DNA of 64,000 nucleotides from Antilocapra americana (GCA_007570785.1 ML664161.1:16148861-16212860); one strand, 5' to 3'; counted from the first letter of the stretch, positions 45,701 through 57,349 are shown. Made by a program: numbers and translations. Notes: a model not told the origin generated them from the sequence alone.

Positions 45701-48700
45701 TAATGCTGGCTATCATTTGTTGAATACTCACTGTGTAGTGTTTTGCAAATATTATCTCATTCCATGTAAATGGTACTGTTATTTTTCCTACTTTAAAGCT
45801 GAGGAAGCTGAATCTTAAAAGGAGGTAGGTGACCTGTTTCAGGGAGAGGGTCGGTATTGGAACCTAGAGGGTCTTGACTCCAGAGCCTGCACTATGAATT
45901 AATCATTTTGCCATAAAGTCCCAGATTAATTCTGTTACTTGTCTTTACAAGTGTAGTAGTAAGATGGCCTTGATTACAGTGTGTGTTTCCATGTTTTGTT
46001 ATCTGAATGAATTATATTTTATTAAAAAATTTTTTTTTGGTAAATGTATTGATTTTAATTGGAGGCTGATTACTTTGAATGAATTTTATTTTAGAAAAGA
46101 AATATTTCATTATTAAATCTTAGGTAAAGACATACAATTAGCTTATCTTTGCTCACTGGTAAAAACAGCTCCATTTTGGGATCACCAAACCCCAGCTTTT
46201 GCTCTGAAGTCTGCCACTTAAGATACTCAGAGCATAGTGTAATAAGAACTAGCACAAGTTTTGGAGTCAGACTGGCCTGAGTCCAGACACTGCAACCTAG
46301 TAACTGTATAGCCTTGTAGAATTTGCTTACCTGTCATTGAAGACAAATGTAGTATCTACAGAACGGATTACATACAAGTGTTACTGATTAACCTGAGATG
46401 GTCATTTTAGGAAAACAGTACACTGGAAAAGTGATGAACTTTTTAGACACTAATCTTAAAACAAATTTTCTTTTGTAGCATCCTATATCAAGATGGATTG
46501 CCCGAACTTTCTTTGATGGTCCTGAAAAGAATTATGAAAGAACAATGGCTATCCTTCAAGCTGAAGCTGAAAAGGCTGAATTACGGTAAAAGAATGGTGG
46601 GGAGTGGAGTGCAGGGAAGAAAATCCTTTCCTCCAGTTGCAAACCACAGGAAGAAATTTAATGAAGCTATTTCTTCAACACTGTAAGATGCTGTGTGTAA
46701 AAGGGGAAAGATGGCAAGAAGATCAGCGTGTTTAGAGTGGAGATGATGCATTGGAGTCTAGGAGACTATTAGATAATATCTGTCAGCTTACAAGGATTTC
46801 TTTTTTTGAGGTGTCCTGATTCTTAAGTGCAAAGCAGCCCCCTCCTTCCCCTTCTCCCCACAATTCCCTTTTCTTCTGCACCCAATCCGATCCTTCAAGG
46901 TGACCACTATTTAATAATGATTTCTTGTATACATTCCTAGAAGAAATTTTATACATTAAAACTATATATCGTATATATCATTTACAAAATGTATTAACAC
47001 AAATGGAATCCTGTTACCAACACTGTTCTGTGTGTTATCTTCATTTCATGTAAATACATAGTCATCCCTTGGTATCTGTGAGAGATTGGTTCCAGGACCT
47101 CCAGCAGATATCAAAAATCTGAGGATGCTCCAGTCTCTGTTTAAATGGTGTAGAACAGTTAGCCCTCCGAGGATAGGGAGGGCCTACTGTATCTTGATGA
47201 TCTTCTTGTAATAGCATATTCTCCACTCTTTCTAATGGTTGCACTGCATGGATGTGCCTTAATTTTTTAACCAGTAGGGGACCTATTGCTGGTATTTATG
47301 CTCTTTTCAAGTTTTTTTATATTGTACATTGTGCTGTGCTGAATATCCTTATGCATATATTTTGCATACTTATTCAATATATCTGGAATATATATTCCTA
47401 GCAATGGCTCTGTTAACCAAATGTTATGCTTTACATTTTTTAAAAAATGTATTTGTTTATTTTCGGCTGTGCTGGGTCTTTGCTGTGCGGGCTTTTCTCT
47501 AGTTGGTGACTAGCAGGGGCTACTCCCCAGTTGTGGTGCACGGGCTTCTCATTGCGGTAGCCTCTCATTGTAGAGCATGGACTCTAGGGTGCACGGGCTC
47601 CAGAGTTGGGGCCTGCGGGCTCCAGAGCTCTGGTCCAGTAGTTGTGGCACACAGGCTTAGTTGCTCCAAGGCATGTGGGATCTTCCCAGACCGGGGATAA
47701 AACCTGTATCTCCTGCATTGGCAGGCAGATTCTCTACCACTGAGCCACAAGGGAAGCCCATGCTTTACATTTTAGATAGCTATTGTCAGATTCCTCTTGA
47801 AAAAGTTGTACCAGTTGTCTTTTCTGTCATCAACACATAGTAATTAATTCTGTTTCTCCATACCTTTCCCAGTAAAGGAATTTATCAAACCTAAATATTT
47901 TTGCTCACAAGATAGTTGAAAATGTTATCTCTTCATTTCTATTCTGTATTTTTTGGCAGAGTTGAGTATTTTTTCATTATCTATTGGTTGTTTGTATTTC
48001 TTTTTTAATAATTACCCATTTTTCTACTAACTTGTGAATTGATGAAAATAACCCCTGTTGTTTTTGTTGTACATTTGTTTTCTCTGGCTTGTCATTTGTC
48101 TACTGACAGTGTAGAATTTTTTTGCAACATAGTGTGTTTATGTTTCAGATAACAAAAGTGCAGTAATTCCTAATATATTTTGAACACATACTAGATACTG
48201 ATAATTTAATTACTTTATGTATATTTACTTGTTTAGTTATCGTTAGGTTTGTCAGTCTTTTTCTTTAGCTTCCAGAATTTTATGTCATGTATACGTCTCT
48301 GGGAGTAATAGTAATAAAATAAGTAAATATACAAGTGCCAAATTATTTTTTTAATGTTTGCTCATATTTCCTTTTACTACTTATTTGAGATTTATTTTGC
48401 TCTTTGGAGTGAGGTTTACATACAATCAAATGTATCCATTAAGTTCAGTGAGTTTTGACAAAAATTAACTGTAATCACCACAATCAGGTCATTGTGATCA
48501 CCTAGTAAGTCTCTTTCCTGTCCCTTCAGTCAACCCCCCTTTCTCTACTCTTGAGCCCAGGCTACGCTGGTGTACTTCCCGTTCGTTCTGTTTTAACTTT
48601 GTAGTTTACAAAAATTGCTTTGATACTGAAGAATATTTAAATGATTAAATGAACATATGATTAGCTTGTTTTCTGGATGTAAAATTACATGTATATGTAG

Positions 48701-50429
48701 TTACCATATAGAACTGTCGTTAAGTATTTAAGAGCATGAAGCAGCATTATGCCTCATATTTGGTTAACTTGGGACATTTTTGAACTTCAGACATATACCT
48801 TTGGTAAAACACAAGATTCTAAAATTTCTTAGACATATGGAGATCCTGAATAATTTCAAAACAAAGTAAAAATAAAAGCAGGACCCTGACTTTTACCCCT
48901 GAAAGAAAAATGCCGGTATGAGCATGGAATGGGGAGTATCTACAGTTTTTTAAAAAAGACACGGTTAGGTGTGTAGAAAACTGAAGCGTAAATGAAAGGC
49001 ATAAAATAGGAAGGGACTGTCTTCCATAGGGAGATAACTATTAGTTTTGATCCTCCACAATTTTTAATACTCTATTCATGTGTGTACATACACAGTCACA
49101 AATACTTTTTTCTGTTTTTTAATGAAATGGGAAGATGCTACACATATTCATTTTATACCTTGCTTTTTTAACCTAACAGTATATCTGCCTTCTCCTTTCC
49201 ATGTTACTATGTCCGTCGATTTCCCTTATTCTTTTAACAGGTGCGTAGGCTGCCTATTATATGGGTGAACCATAATTTGTTTAACCAGTCCTCTGTGATG
49301 AATATTTAATTACTTTGATTTTGAATAATTACATTCTAATGAGTAAAAAAATAAAAGATTATATTTAATCCCCCAAAAGATAAATATATTTTCTTAATAA
49401 ATATATTATCTTATACTACCATGAAGATATATTATCTGTCATAGATTAGGTTGGTAAGCTGGTTAAGGTTAATAAAGTGAATAAATAGCTATGATAAATT
49501 TCCAGTGATATAAAAAGCTAGTATCTATGTAGTCTATAAAAATGGAAAGTAAAAGGCCTGATGGAAAAGGGCTTATTCCAGGAATGTGTGGTAGTTTATG
49601 CAAAGGCTTGGCTGTGAAAGAATGAACCTACCTTTCTAGAGCAGGGATTATTCAGTTTGTGAAGAAGGATAAGGAATGGATAAGTAGATCTTAGAGTTGG
49701 AGAATATTTTTCCTTATCCTGATTTTCCTTTTCTTTACCAATATTGACAGTGTTGACCGGGCTCAGTGTGATGTTGGTGGCTGGTGAATGAGACACCGTC
49801 CCTGCTCTCAAAAGGTCTTCTGTCCTAGTAGTGATGGGTAGCCAGTATAGACGGTGTGTGCGCTGCTCCAGGAAGGCCTGTACCTCTTTTAATTCCTAGC
49901 ATTTGACACAACAGATAGTTATAATAGTAGAAAATCTGTAAATGACTCCCCTAACATGTAACAGGCCAGAAGACATGAAATGCATTACCACTGTTCAAGT
50001 GAAAGTGATTTGCCCAGACAAAGAACAGGGACAGGAGGAAAGAATTCATTATCAATTCAAGTGATGCTTAAGTGATTAAAAATAATATTCATTGGCTAAC
50101 TACATAAGCAAGATAATAAAATCCAAAATAAGTCCCAAATTTTGCTTATAGGTGTGTATCAGATATATGCATACACATGGATCTGTGGAGGAACATTATA
50201 TTTTACACAAAAACAAGACTCTCAAGTGGTTGTTCTTTACAGAAATAATTCATTAAATTTATAATTGGAAATGCTGTAATCACAACATCACTATTCTATT
50301 TCTTACAGATTAAAGGAGTTGGAAGTACGAAGATTAATGCGAGCAAGAGGCGACGGCCCCTGGTTTCATTATCCGACCATCGATAAGGCACTTATTGATC
50401 ATTCTCCAAAAGCAACCCCTGATAATTAA
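36582..50429 (+). CDS. NDUFB5: NDUFB5 spliced coding region, 6 exons, complete
   Basis: NDUFB5 (SGDH) is an accessory subunit of the membrane arm of respiratory complex I in the inner mitochondrial membrane. Six exons (124, 89, 67, 62, 107 and 121 nt) give 570 nt, or 189 aa plus TAA, equal to the human length. The N-terminus ([20 protein letters not shown]) is a basic/hydroxylated presequence-like stretch. Exon 2 carries the conserved [13 protein letters not shown]. One transmembrane helix is evident at about residues 73-94 ([20 protein letters not shown]). The remainder is a charged domain with [13 protein letters not shown] and a C-terminal [11 protein letters not shown]. The ATG at 36582 is chosen to match the family, but an in-frame ATG lies 87 nt upstream. 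The gene shares its promoter with MRPL47. Confidence 0.97.
37515..37740 (+). repeat. Two MIR-like fragments
   Basis: ttttacagatgaggaaactg at 37541-37560 and aacatttactgagcatgtattatgtgctg at 37618-37646 are MIR hallmarks. Confidence 0.55.
38306..38520 (+). repeat. Bov-tA SINE
   Basis: gggtttcccaggtggcacag to gataccactaagcaactgagc, a full element in NDUFB5 intron 1. Confidence 0.9.
39456..39690 (+). repeat. Bov-tA SINE with internal A-run
   Basis: Starts gggcttcccagatggcgcta. An 18-nt A run (39480-39497) replaces the usual gtaaagaat part of the head, then the element resumes at cctgcctgcc. Confidence 0.9.
41640..41766 (-). repeat. CHR-type SINE, short, reverse
   Basis: T-rich left end; right end caccactgggccaccagggaac. 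Reverse complement gives the standard head with gttcagtcctggtcgaggac. Confidence 0.8.
43245..43333 (+). CDS. NDUFB5: NDUFB5 exon 2
   Basis: Acceptor tatttttag ends at 43244; donor gtgagt starts at 43334. Completes Ala42 and encodes residues 43-71, [10 protein letters not shown] to FLKLL, phase 0. Confidence 0.95.
43334..44512 (+). other. NDUFB5: NDUFB5 intron 2
   Basis: 1.2 kb with a CHR SINE at 44010-44232; otherwise nothing recognised. Confidence 0.85.
44010..44232 (+). repeat. CHR-type SINE
   Basis: gggacttccctggtggtccag to gacagacacagctaaataaatg. Confidence 0.9.
44513..44579 (+). CDS. NDUFB5: NDUFB5 exon 3 (transmembrane helix)
   Basis: Acceptor cttaacag ends at 44512; donor gtgagt starts at 44580. 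The 67 nt encode residues 72-93, almost all of the single transmembrane helix, plus one base of Gly94. Confidence 0.95.
44580..45346 (+). other. NDUFB5: NDUFB5 intron 3
   Basis: 767 nt, AT-rich, nothing recognised. Confidence 0.85.
45347..45408 (+). CDS. NDUFB5: NDUFB5 exon 4
   Basis: Acceptor cttattag ends at 45346. Completes Gly94 and encodes [20 protein letters not shown] (95-114). The donor is gttggt at 45409, off consensus at +3 and +4. Confidence 0.95.
45409..46478 (+). other. NDUFB5: NDUFB5 intron 4
   Basis: 1.07 kb with a MIR at 45700-45915; otherwise featureless. Confidence 0.85.
45700..45915 (+). repeat. MIR
   Basis: atactcactgtgtagtgttttgc, then aaagctgaggaagctgaatc and tattggaacctagagggtcttgactcc follow the MIR order. 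Confidence 0.65.
46479..46585 (+). CDS. NDUFB5: NDUFB5 exon 5
   Basis: Acceptor cttttgtag ends at 46478; donor gtaaaa starts at 46586. Encodes residues 115-149 ([10 protein letters not shown] to EKAEL) and two bases of Arg150. Confidence 0.95.
47058..47193 (+). mobile_element. Tigger-like palindromic DNA element
   Basis: Begins tagtcatcccttggtatctg with gattggttccaggacctcc and ends gatagggagggcctactgta. The ends are inverted repeats next to TA. Family assignment is from memory of Tigger/pogo-type elements. Confidence 0.6.
47440..47759 (-). repeat. CHR-type SINE, reverse, with 14-bp target duplication
   Basis: Reverse element from a T/A-rich left end to ccactgagccacaagggaagcc. atgctttacatttt flanks it at 47426-47439 and 47760-47773. 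Confidence 0.9.
50309..50429 (+). CDS. NDUFB5: NDUFB5 exon 6, terminal coding part
   Basis: Acceptor ttcttacag ends at 50308. Completes Arg150 and encodes residues 151-189 ([10 protein letters not shown] to KATPDN), then TAA at 50427-50429. Confidence 0.96.
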
Positions 50430-50472
50430 TCTTTCATTTCTCTAAGTACAAAGTATATTGTCTTTAGGTGAA

Positions 50473-50478
50473 AATAAA
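50473..50478 (+). terminator. NDUFB5: NDUFB5 proximal poly(A) signal AATAAA
   Basis: Canonical hexamer 44 nt after the stop, followed by a T-rich stretch with gtgtg (50491-50510). Confidence 0.65.
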
Positions 50479-50513
50479 TTACTAAATATATTCTGTATTT
50501 TTTCTGTGTGATA

Positions 50514-50519
50514 AATAAA
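50514..50519 (+). terminator. NDUFB5: NDUFB5 distal poly(A) signal AATAAA
   Basis: Second canonical hexamer within ataaataaaa, followed by tttcattgctctgtttctc. Which of the two is used cannot be told from sequence. Confidence 0.6.
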
Positions 50520-50596
50520 AGATCATTTTCATTGCTCTGTTTCTCAGTATTGGTTCAGATTAAGGCTGTTTTGTGTGCGATTTCAGTTTTTTCCTC

Positions 50597-50685
50597 AGCT
50601 TTACTGAGGTGTAACTGATGAAGTTGTAAAGGTGTTTAAAGTGTACATCATGATGATTTGATATATATTGTGAAAGGCAGATTCA
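50597..50685 (+). mobile_element. Old L1 fragment
   Basis: tttactgaggtgtaactgatg followed by tttaaagtgtacatcatgatgatttgatata is a common old-L1 3' piece. Confidence 0.6.
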
Positions 50686-51169
50686 GGTTTCTTGTTTGTG
50701 GCTTTCAGTTTCCTCTTTTTAGAAGGTTTAAATATGATAAAAAAAAATTCATAGAAATCAGAATTTGTGAACTCGTAAAGGTGTAGCTTTGAAAGAGTAA
50801 TGTTTTACTTGTCTGATAAATGGAAGTTAGAGAAATCTATGTTGGATATCAGGAAATATACAATTTACATACATGTGAGTGTTGTAGATACCTGGAGAAC
50901 TCAGGGGCAACTCAGAATTTTAAGTTATACAAATGTTGAATCAACTATATAAAGCATTAACAACTTAATAAACAATTTTTCAGTGAACAGATCTCAAAGT
51001 TCAATGTTTTCATGGTTTTTGTTCTTTTTAGATGTATATACGTGTTCATTTTTTTTGTAGATGCAGCATGCAATATTCCTTAGGGTCTTTTTTTGTAAAC
51101 ACTGGAGAGGTTCCACAATGTAAAATTATCACTGCAAAAATTATGAAATGAATAAAAGCTAAAATAATG

Positions 51170-51330
51170 GCTGTCATTTATTAAGCATTTACTGTCTGCT
51201 GAGCACTGTGCTGAATAACTGAATTTATTCACATTATTTTCAAAATGACATTAGGAGGTACTATTACTTTCTGCATTTTACAGATGAGAAAATGAAGCTC
51301 AGAGACTTTAGACACATACTTAATGCTTCA
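51170..51330 (+). repeat. MIR
   Basis: ttattaagcatttactgtctgctgagcactgtgct and cattttacagatgagaaaatgaagctcagag are diagnostic of MIR. Confidence 0.75.
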
Positions 51331-52533
51331 ACTTCCAAAATGAATTTTTAGCTTCAAAAATTAATTTTCAGTAAATAGTTTTTGAATACCCTTGTGCCCC
51401 TAAGGGCTGTTTACAATCCAGCCATCCTTTTGTGTGGTTGCATTTTCTTATTTCCCCAGAAGAGGGCTGCCTCACCCAGCTACTTGCAGATTTTTTTTTA
51501 CTTGTAGATTTTGATCTAAGGATTCCTGAAGCAATCGAATCACCACCTCATAATTCTGCCAGAGTATTTGAGAGAAGGATGTCCTATCCCTGAGCCCCTG
51601 CTTGCTTGAACCATTCAGTTTTGTAGGAGAAGGGGAAGGAGCATGGAAGCAGATAAATCTTGTCAGAGGAAATTGTTAATGATGCTACACCTACATACTT
51701 TTACATTCAGAATTTTTAGACCTCACATGTTATTTTTCAACACTAGTAAGTTTTATTTTCTGCTTTCTGTTATTATATACAAAAACTTATAGAAAATATA
51801 GAAAGTGTTACAAGAAATACTGATAATCCCACCATCCATAAAGAAATCTGAGAAATTTTCTTGCATCTTTTAGCAGAGCTGGGGTCATATATAATGGAGA
51901 GATTTTTTAAAAACAGTTTGCAAGTGTTCTTGGAGGAAAACGTTAATAAAACTTTTTTTATTATCTCCAGTGGGTCATGAAAATACCCACTGAAGATAAA
52001 GTGGTCATCACAGTAGACATTTTCCTCCAAAGAGTTTACTCTTCAGCACAGGAAATAGGCATTAAATAGGAAATTACATGCACTGGGGAGAAAGCACTGT
52101 AGCAACCTGTGGCACCCTGAGCTAGTCCATGGAGACAAGGGATAGTTGGAAGCTCTTTCCATAGCATCTGGAACATTGTAGACAGGGACAAAGATGTACT
52201 TACTTAATGATTCATAGCTTTAACATGAATCTTAAATTATCTTTTTTCTTTTCCTGTATTTCTATAGGGCCCAGTGTGGTGGTATATAAAGACATGGGCT
52301 TGAACTAAACAGAATTAAGACTAAATCTGGAGCTTGCCAAACGTGACAATAATAATGATTACTTATCTATTTGGTATCTACTGCACCAGCCAGACACCAG
52401 AAGCTTTAATCTTCCCTCTATCTCATACTGCAAAAATTCCTTCACTGCTCTAAGCCCTGTCTCTAAACTGTGAATTCTTTATCCTACAATACTGTTGTGA
52501 GGATCACTGGGATGACGCATGTAAAGCACCTAC

Positions 52534-53365
52534 AGTTACAGTTCAGTCGCTCAGTCAGGTCCGACTCTACGACCCCGTGGACTGCAGCACACCAGGCCTC
52601 CCTGTCCATCACCAGAGTTTACTCAAACTCATGTCCATTGAGTCAGTGATGCCATACCCTGCTTATTTAACTTATATGCAGAGTACATCATGAGAAATGC
52701 TGGATTGGATAAAGCACAAGCTGGAATCAAGATAGCTGGGAGAATTATCAATAACTTCAGATACGTGGATGACACCACCCTTATGGCAGAAAGCGAAGAA
52801 CTAAAGAGCCTCTTGATGAAAGTGAAAGAGAGGAGTAAAAAAGTTGGGTTAAACTCAACATTCAGAAAACTGAGATCATGGCGTCTGGTCCTATCATTTT
52901 ATGGCAAATAGATGGGGAAACAATAGAAACAGTAACAGACTATTTTTTTTGGCTCCAAAATCACTGCAGGTGATGACTGCAGCCATGAAATTAAAAGATG
53001 CTTGCTCCTTGGAAGAAAAGTTATGACAAACCTAGACAGCATATTAAAAAGCAAAGGTCCATCTAGTCAAAGCTATGATTTTTCCATTAGTCATGTATGG
53101 ATGTGAGAGTTGGACCATAAAGAAAGCTGAGTGCCAAAGAATTGCTTTTGAACTGTGGTACTGGAGAAGACTCTTGAGAGTCCCTTGGACAGCAAGGAGA
53201 TCCAACCAGTCCATCCTAAAGGAGATTGGTCCTGAATAATCATTGGAAGGACTGATGCTGAAGCTGAAACTCCAATACTTTGGCCACCTGATGTGAAGAA
53301 CTGACTCATTTGAAAAGACCCTGATGCTGGGAAAGATTGAAGGTGGGAGTAGAAGGGGACAACAG
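52534..53365 (-). mobile_element. BovB (RTE) insertion with 5' inversion
   Basis: The left 120 bp (52534-52656) are the BovB 3' terminus in minus orientation (reverse complement of about 58710-58830). The rest (52657-53365) is BovB reverse-transcriptase sequence in plus orientation, from ccctgcttatttaacttata through FRYVDDTTLMAES at about 52760 to gaaggggacaacag. The inverted part stops just upstream, in element coordinates, of where the minus part begins. Read on the minus strand, this is a 5'-truncated element whose 5' part is flipped. Frames are broken; it is non-functional. Confidence 0.8.
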
Positions 53366-54088
53366 CCTACTACACACCTTTTCAACTAATGGGATTACAG
53401 TTAGACTACAGCCAATGGGCAATGTTTTTAAAATTATTACCAGATTACAGAAAAGTCAAATGTCTAAAATTCTACAATGTAAATTCACCACTGTTTTTAT
53501 TAGAAACAAATATTCTCTGCTGGAGTTCACAAGGAGTTAGCAGTATAGCAATAAATTCCCTAGGCTCAATCTCTCCTTTTGTAATTATTTCCAAATTGCA
53601 GTCCTTAATTTCATCTGTCTCTGTTTTTACTTACATATAATATATACTTAATATCTTCTTTAACTTGACCTTTTCAAACTTACATATTTTTAAAATGTTA
53701 TGACTGTGAATAGAAAATAAATCCTTTGTCATAATTAAATGATGATCACAGGTATAACTGGATTATATTCTACCTAGATTTTGTTGCCTACGGCCTGGCT
53801 CTCTCTTTGTTAAGAGGGACAATTTTAAAAGGAGGTTAGTGGTGTCAAAAACATTAGTACCAAATGGAAGCTTTCCTTTATAAAATTAAATGAGAATTGG
53901 AAAGGCAATAATTTGGTCATGATGGGATGAATTATTAATATATCCTCCAGGTACATGCCCACATTTTGGACATTTCTTGTATATTGCAGTAAGATGGCAG
54001 TGCCATTGACATTGGAAATTATCCTCCAATTATTGATTATAATTAACCTTAATCACGTTTTGTTTTTCAAATCACTCATCATGACATT

Positions 54089-54716
54089 AAAAATTTTTTT
54101 TATTTAATTTATTTTAATTGGAGGCTAATTACTTTACAATATTGTAGTGGTTTTTGCCATATATTGACATGAATCAGCCATGGGTTTACCTGGGGTTCCC
54201 CATCCTGAATGCCCCTCCCATCCGTCTGGGTCATCCCAGTGCACCAGCCCTGAGTACCCTGTGTCATGCATTGAACCTGGACTGGCAATCTGTTTCACAT
54301 ATGATAATATACATGTTTCAATGCTATTCTCTCAGATCATCCCATCCTCGCCCTCTCCCATAGAGTCCAAAAGACTGTTCTATACATCTATGTCTCTTTT
54401 GCTATCTCACATACAGGGTTATCGTTACCATCTTTCTAAATTCCATGTATATGCGTTAGTATATTGCATTGGTGTTTTTCTTTCTGACTTACTTCACTGT
54501 ATAATAGGCTCCAATTTCATCCACCTCATTAGAACTGATTCAAATGTATTCTTTTTAATGGCTGAGTAATATTCCACTGTGTATATGTACCACTGCTTTC
54601 TTATCCATTCATCTGCTGATGGACATCTAGGTTGCTTCCATGTCCTGGCTATTATAAACAGTGCTGTGATGAACATTGACCCCGTGTCTCTTTCAATTCT
54701 GGTTTCCTCAGTGTGT
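54089..54716 (-). mobile_element. 5'-truncated L1 in minus orientation
   Basis: Reverse complement of the ruminant L1 3' end, the same region as 55,680-56,220. Flanked by tcatcatgacatt at 54076-54088 and 54717-54729, a 13-bp target-site duplication. The A-tail side lies at the left as a T-rich run. Confidence 0.9.
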
Positions 54717-54741
54717 TCATCATGACATTTAATTCAAGGAG

Positions 54742-54802
54742 TATGGTGGGCTACAGTCCATGGGCTTGCAAAGAGTCAGACATGACTGAAGCAACTTAGC
54801 AT
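54742..54802 (+). repeat. Bov-tA 3' tail fragment
   Basis: tatggtgggctacagtccatgggcttgcaaagagtcagacatgactgaagcaacttagc; no head is present. Confidence 0.8.
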
Positions 54803-54959
54803 GTCCTACATATAATTAGGTTCAAATATTTGTGTGTTTATATGTGTATATATATGTACATACAAATGGGTTGAATTGTGCTCCCCACAAAAAAATTCAT
54901 ATGACTATATTTGGAAATAGGGTCTTCAAAGATATGAAGTTAAAATGAAGTCATTTGGT

Positions 54960-56233
54960 TTTGATTTGCATTTCTCTGATAATGAGTGATGTTGAGCATC
55001 TTTTCATGTGTTTGTTGGCCATTTTTGTGTCTTCTTTGGAGAAATGTCTGTTGAGTTCTTTGGCCCACTTTTTGACTGGGTCGTTTATTTTTCTAGAATG
55101 GAGCCGCAGGAGTTGTTTGTATATTTTTGAGATTAATTGTTTGTCCGTTGCTTCATTGGCTATTATTTTCTCCCATTCTGAAGGCTGTCTTTTCACCTTG
55201 CTTATAGTTTCCTTTGTTGTGCAGAAGCTTTTAATTTTAATTAGGTCCCATTTGTTTATTCGTGCTTTTATTTCCAATATTCTGGGAGGTGGGTCATAGA
55301 GGATCCCGCTTTGGTTTATGTCAGAGAGTGTTTTGCCTATGTTATCCTCTAGGAGTTTTATAGTTTCTGGTCTTATGATTATATCTTTGATCCATTTTGA
55401 GTTTATCTTTGTGTATGGTGTTAGAAAGTGTTCTAGTTTCATTCTTTCACCAGTCAGAATGGCTGCAATCCAAAAATCTACAAGCAATAAATGCTGGAGA
55501 GGATGTGGAGAAAAGGGAACTCTCTTACACTGTTGGTGAGAATGCAAACTAGTACAGCCACTATGGAAAACAGTGTGGAGATTCCTTAAAAAACTGCAAA
55601 TAGACCTGCCATTTGACCCAGCAATCCCACTGCTGGGCATATACACCGAGGAAACCAGAATTGAAAGAGACACGTGTACCCCAATGTTCATTGCTGCATT
55701 GTTTACAATAGCCAGGACATGGAAGCAACCTAGATGCCCATCAACTGACGAATGGATAAGAAAGCTGTGGTACCTATACACAATGGAATATTACTCAGCA
55801 TTAAAAAAAAAATTCATTTGAATCAGTTCTACTCAGGTGGACAGAATGGAGCCTATTATCCAGAGTGAAGTAAGCCAGAAGGAAAAACAACAATACAGTA
55901 TATTAACACATATATATGGAATTTAGAAGGATGGTAACGAGAACCCAGCATGCGAGACAGCAAAAGGAACGCAGATGTATAGAACAGACTCGTGGACTCT
56001 GTGGAGGAGGGCAGGGGTGGGATGATTTGGGAGAATGGCATTGAAACATGTTAAGTATCATATGTGAAATCAATCGCCAGCCCAGGATTGTTGCTCGGGG
56101 CTGCTGCACCGAGATTTCCTGGGGAGAGGGAGTCGGGAGGGAGGAGGGAGGGGGGTTCTGGAGGGGGAGCATAGGTACACCCATGGCGATATCATGTCAT
56201 TGTATGGCAAAACCAATAAAAAAAATTTAAAAA
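54960..56233 (+). mobile_element. L1 insertion with 5' inversion and target duplication
   Basis: 54960-55443 is L1 ORF2 in minus orientation (reads [16 protein letters not shown] to IREMQIK). 55444-56233 is the following ORF2 C-terminus in plus orientation ([20 protein letters not shown], then [12 protein letters not shown]) with the 3' UTR and A-rich tail. About 8 codons are lost between the two parts. aaaatgaagtcatttggt flanks the element at 54942-54959 and 56234-56251. The preceding TT/AAAA is a perfect L1 endonuclease site on the bottom strand. It is a truncated copy that cannot move by itself. Confidence 0.92.
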
Positions 56234-56764
56234 AAAATGAAGTCATTTGGTGGGCCCTAATCCTACATGACTGGTCTTTAAGAGGAGGTTAGAAGAAAGA
56301 TATTTACAAAGGGATGATCATGTGAAGACGCAGGGGAAAGATGGCCATCTAAAGCCAAGAAAAGGAGCCTCAGAAGAAACCAACCTGCTGACACCTCTAT
56401 CTTGGGCTGGCCTCCAGAGCGGTAAGAAAATAAATGTTGTTTTAGTCACCCAGTTAATGTACATCTATCTTCTTTCTCCTCCTCCTTTTCCTTTGTCTTT
56501 TACCTTCTTCTCTCATTAGTTTCATAGGACAAGTTTTTCTTGAGAAATAGTCGGGTACTTAATCTGTTCTTGCAAACTGCTTATATTTATTGGGGCTGTC
56601 ACAGCAACAGTGGAAATAATACCACATAATTCAGATGAATGACACTGTATTTATCTGTCAGAAGTTTCATTAGAATATCTTGACTTCTTTGTGTACTTTG
56701 GAACTTTCCCTGTGGTCTCTTGTCGTGTCATCATTTCAAGAGAATTTAGGAGATACCTGAGATT

Positions 56765-57090
56765 TTTAAATTATTATGGTTGACTTACAATGTTGTGTCA
56801 ATTTCTACTGTACAGCAAAGTAATTCAAAGGTATTCATTCCTTTTTATATTTGTTTCCATTAATGCTTATCCAAGGATATTGACTATAATTCCCTGTGCT
56901 ATACAGTAGCACCTTGTAGTTCACCCATCCTATATAGAATAGTTTGCATCTGTTAATCCCAAACTCCCAATCCATCCCTCTCTCACTCTCACCCCTCCTG
57001 GGCAAGTCTGTTTTCTGTGGCTGTGAGTCTCTTTCTGTATCATAACAAGTTCATTTGTATCATAGCTTAGATTCCACATCTGAGCAGGTC
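56765..57090 (-). mobile_element. L1 3'-end fragment, reverse
   Basis: ttgacttacaatgttgtgtcaatttctactgtacagcaaag and ccctgtgctatacagtagcaccttgtag are L1 3' sequence read in reverse. Boundaries are approximate. Confidence 0.75.
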
Positions 57091-57316
57091 TCCGAGTTTT
57101 TAAAATAGACAGTGAGAATAAGAAAGAGGCAATGAGGATGAGAAGAAAGTGAGGGAAAAGTGCAATTCTTACATGACATTTTTCTTCATACACAAAGTTT
57201 TTTTTTTTAATCTTCCTAACATTTTACAAATTTAGAGACCAAAGTATGGAACAGTTAATTATCTCAGGTGATGTAACTAGGAAGCAGAGCTGGATAGCTG
57301 TAGCTCAGAGTAATAC

Positions 57317-57349
57317 GGGACTTCCCTAGTGGTCCATGATTAAGATGTG
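57317..57349 (+). repeat. CHR-type SINE head remnant
   Basis: gggacttccctagtggtccatgattaagatgtg, 33 bp, abutting the BovB element directly. Confidence 0.65.

Larger units (their letters stand above)
46586..50308 (+). other. NDUFB5: NDUFB5 intron 5
   Basis: 3.7 kb with a Tigger-like palindromic element (47058-47193) and a reverse CHR SINE with a clear duplication (47440-47759). An old L1-like stretch is likely at 48,400-48,560. Nothing else recognised up to exon 6. Confidence 0.85.
50430..50545 (+). other. NDUFB5: NDUFB5 3' untranslated region
   Basis: Short AT-rich trailer with two AATAAA hexamers. The end is placed about 20-25 nt past the second one by rule, not from data. Confidence 0.7.

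Noticed and set aside
54951..55781. 276-codon open frame on the minus strand, the longest in the window
   Set aside because: It spans the inversion point of an L1: half is ORF2 read correctly in the inverted part, and half is antisense of the sense part. Not a gene.
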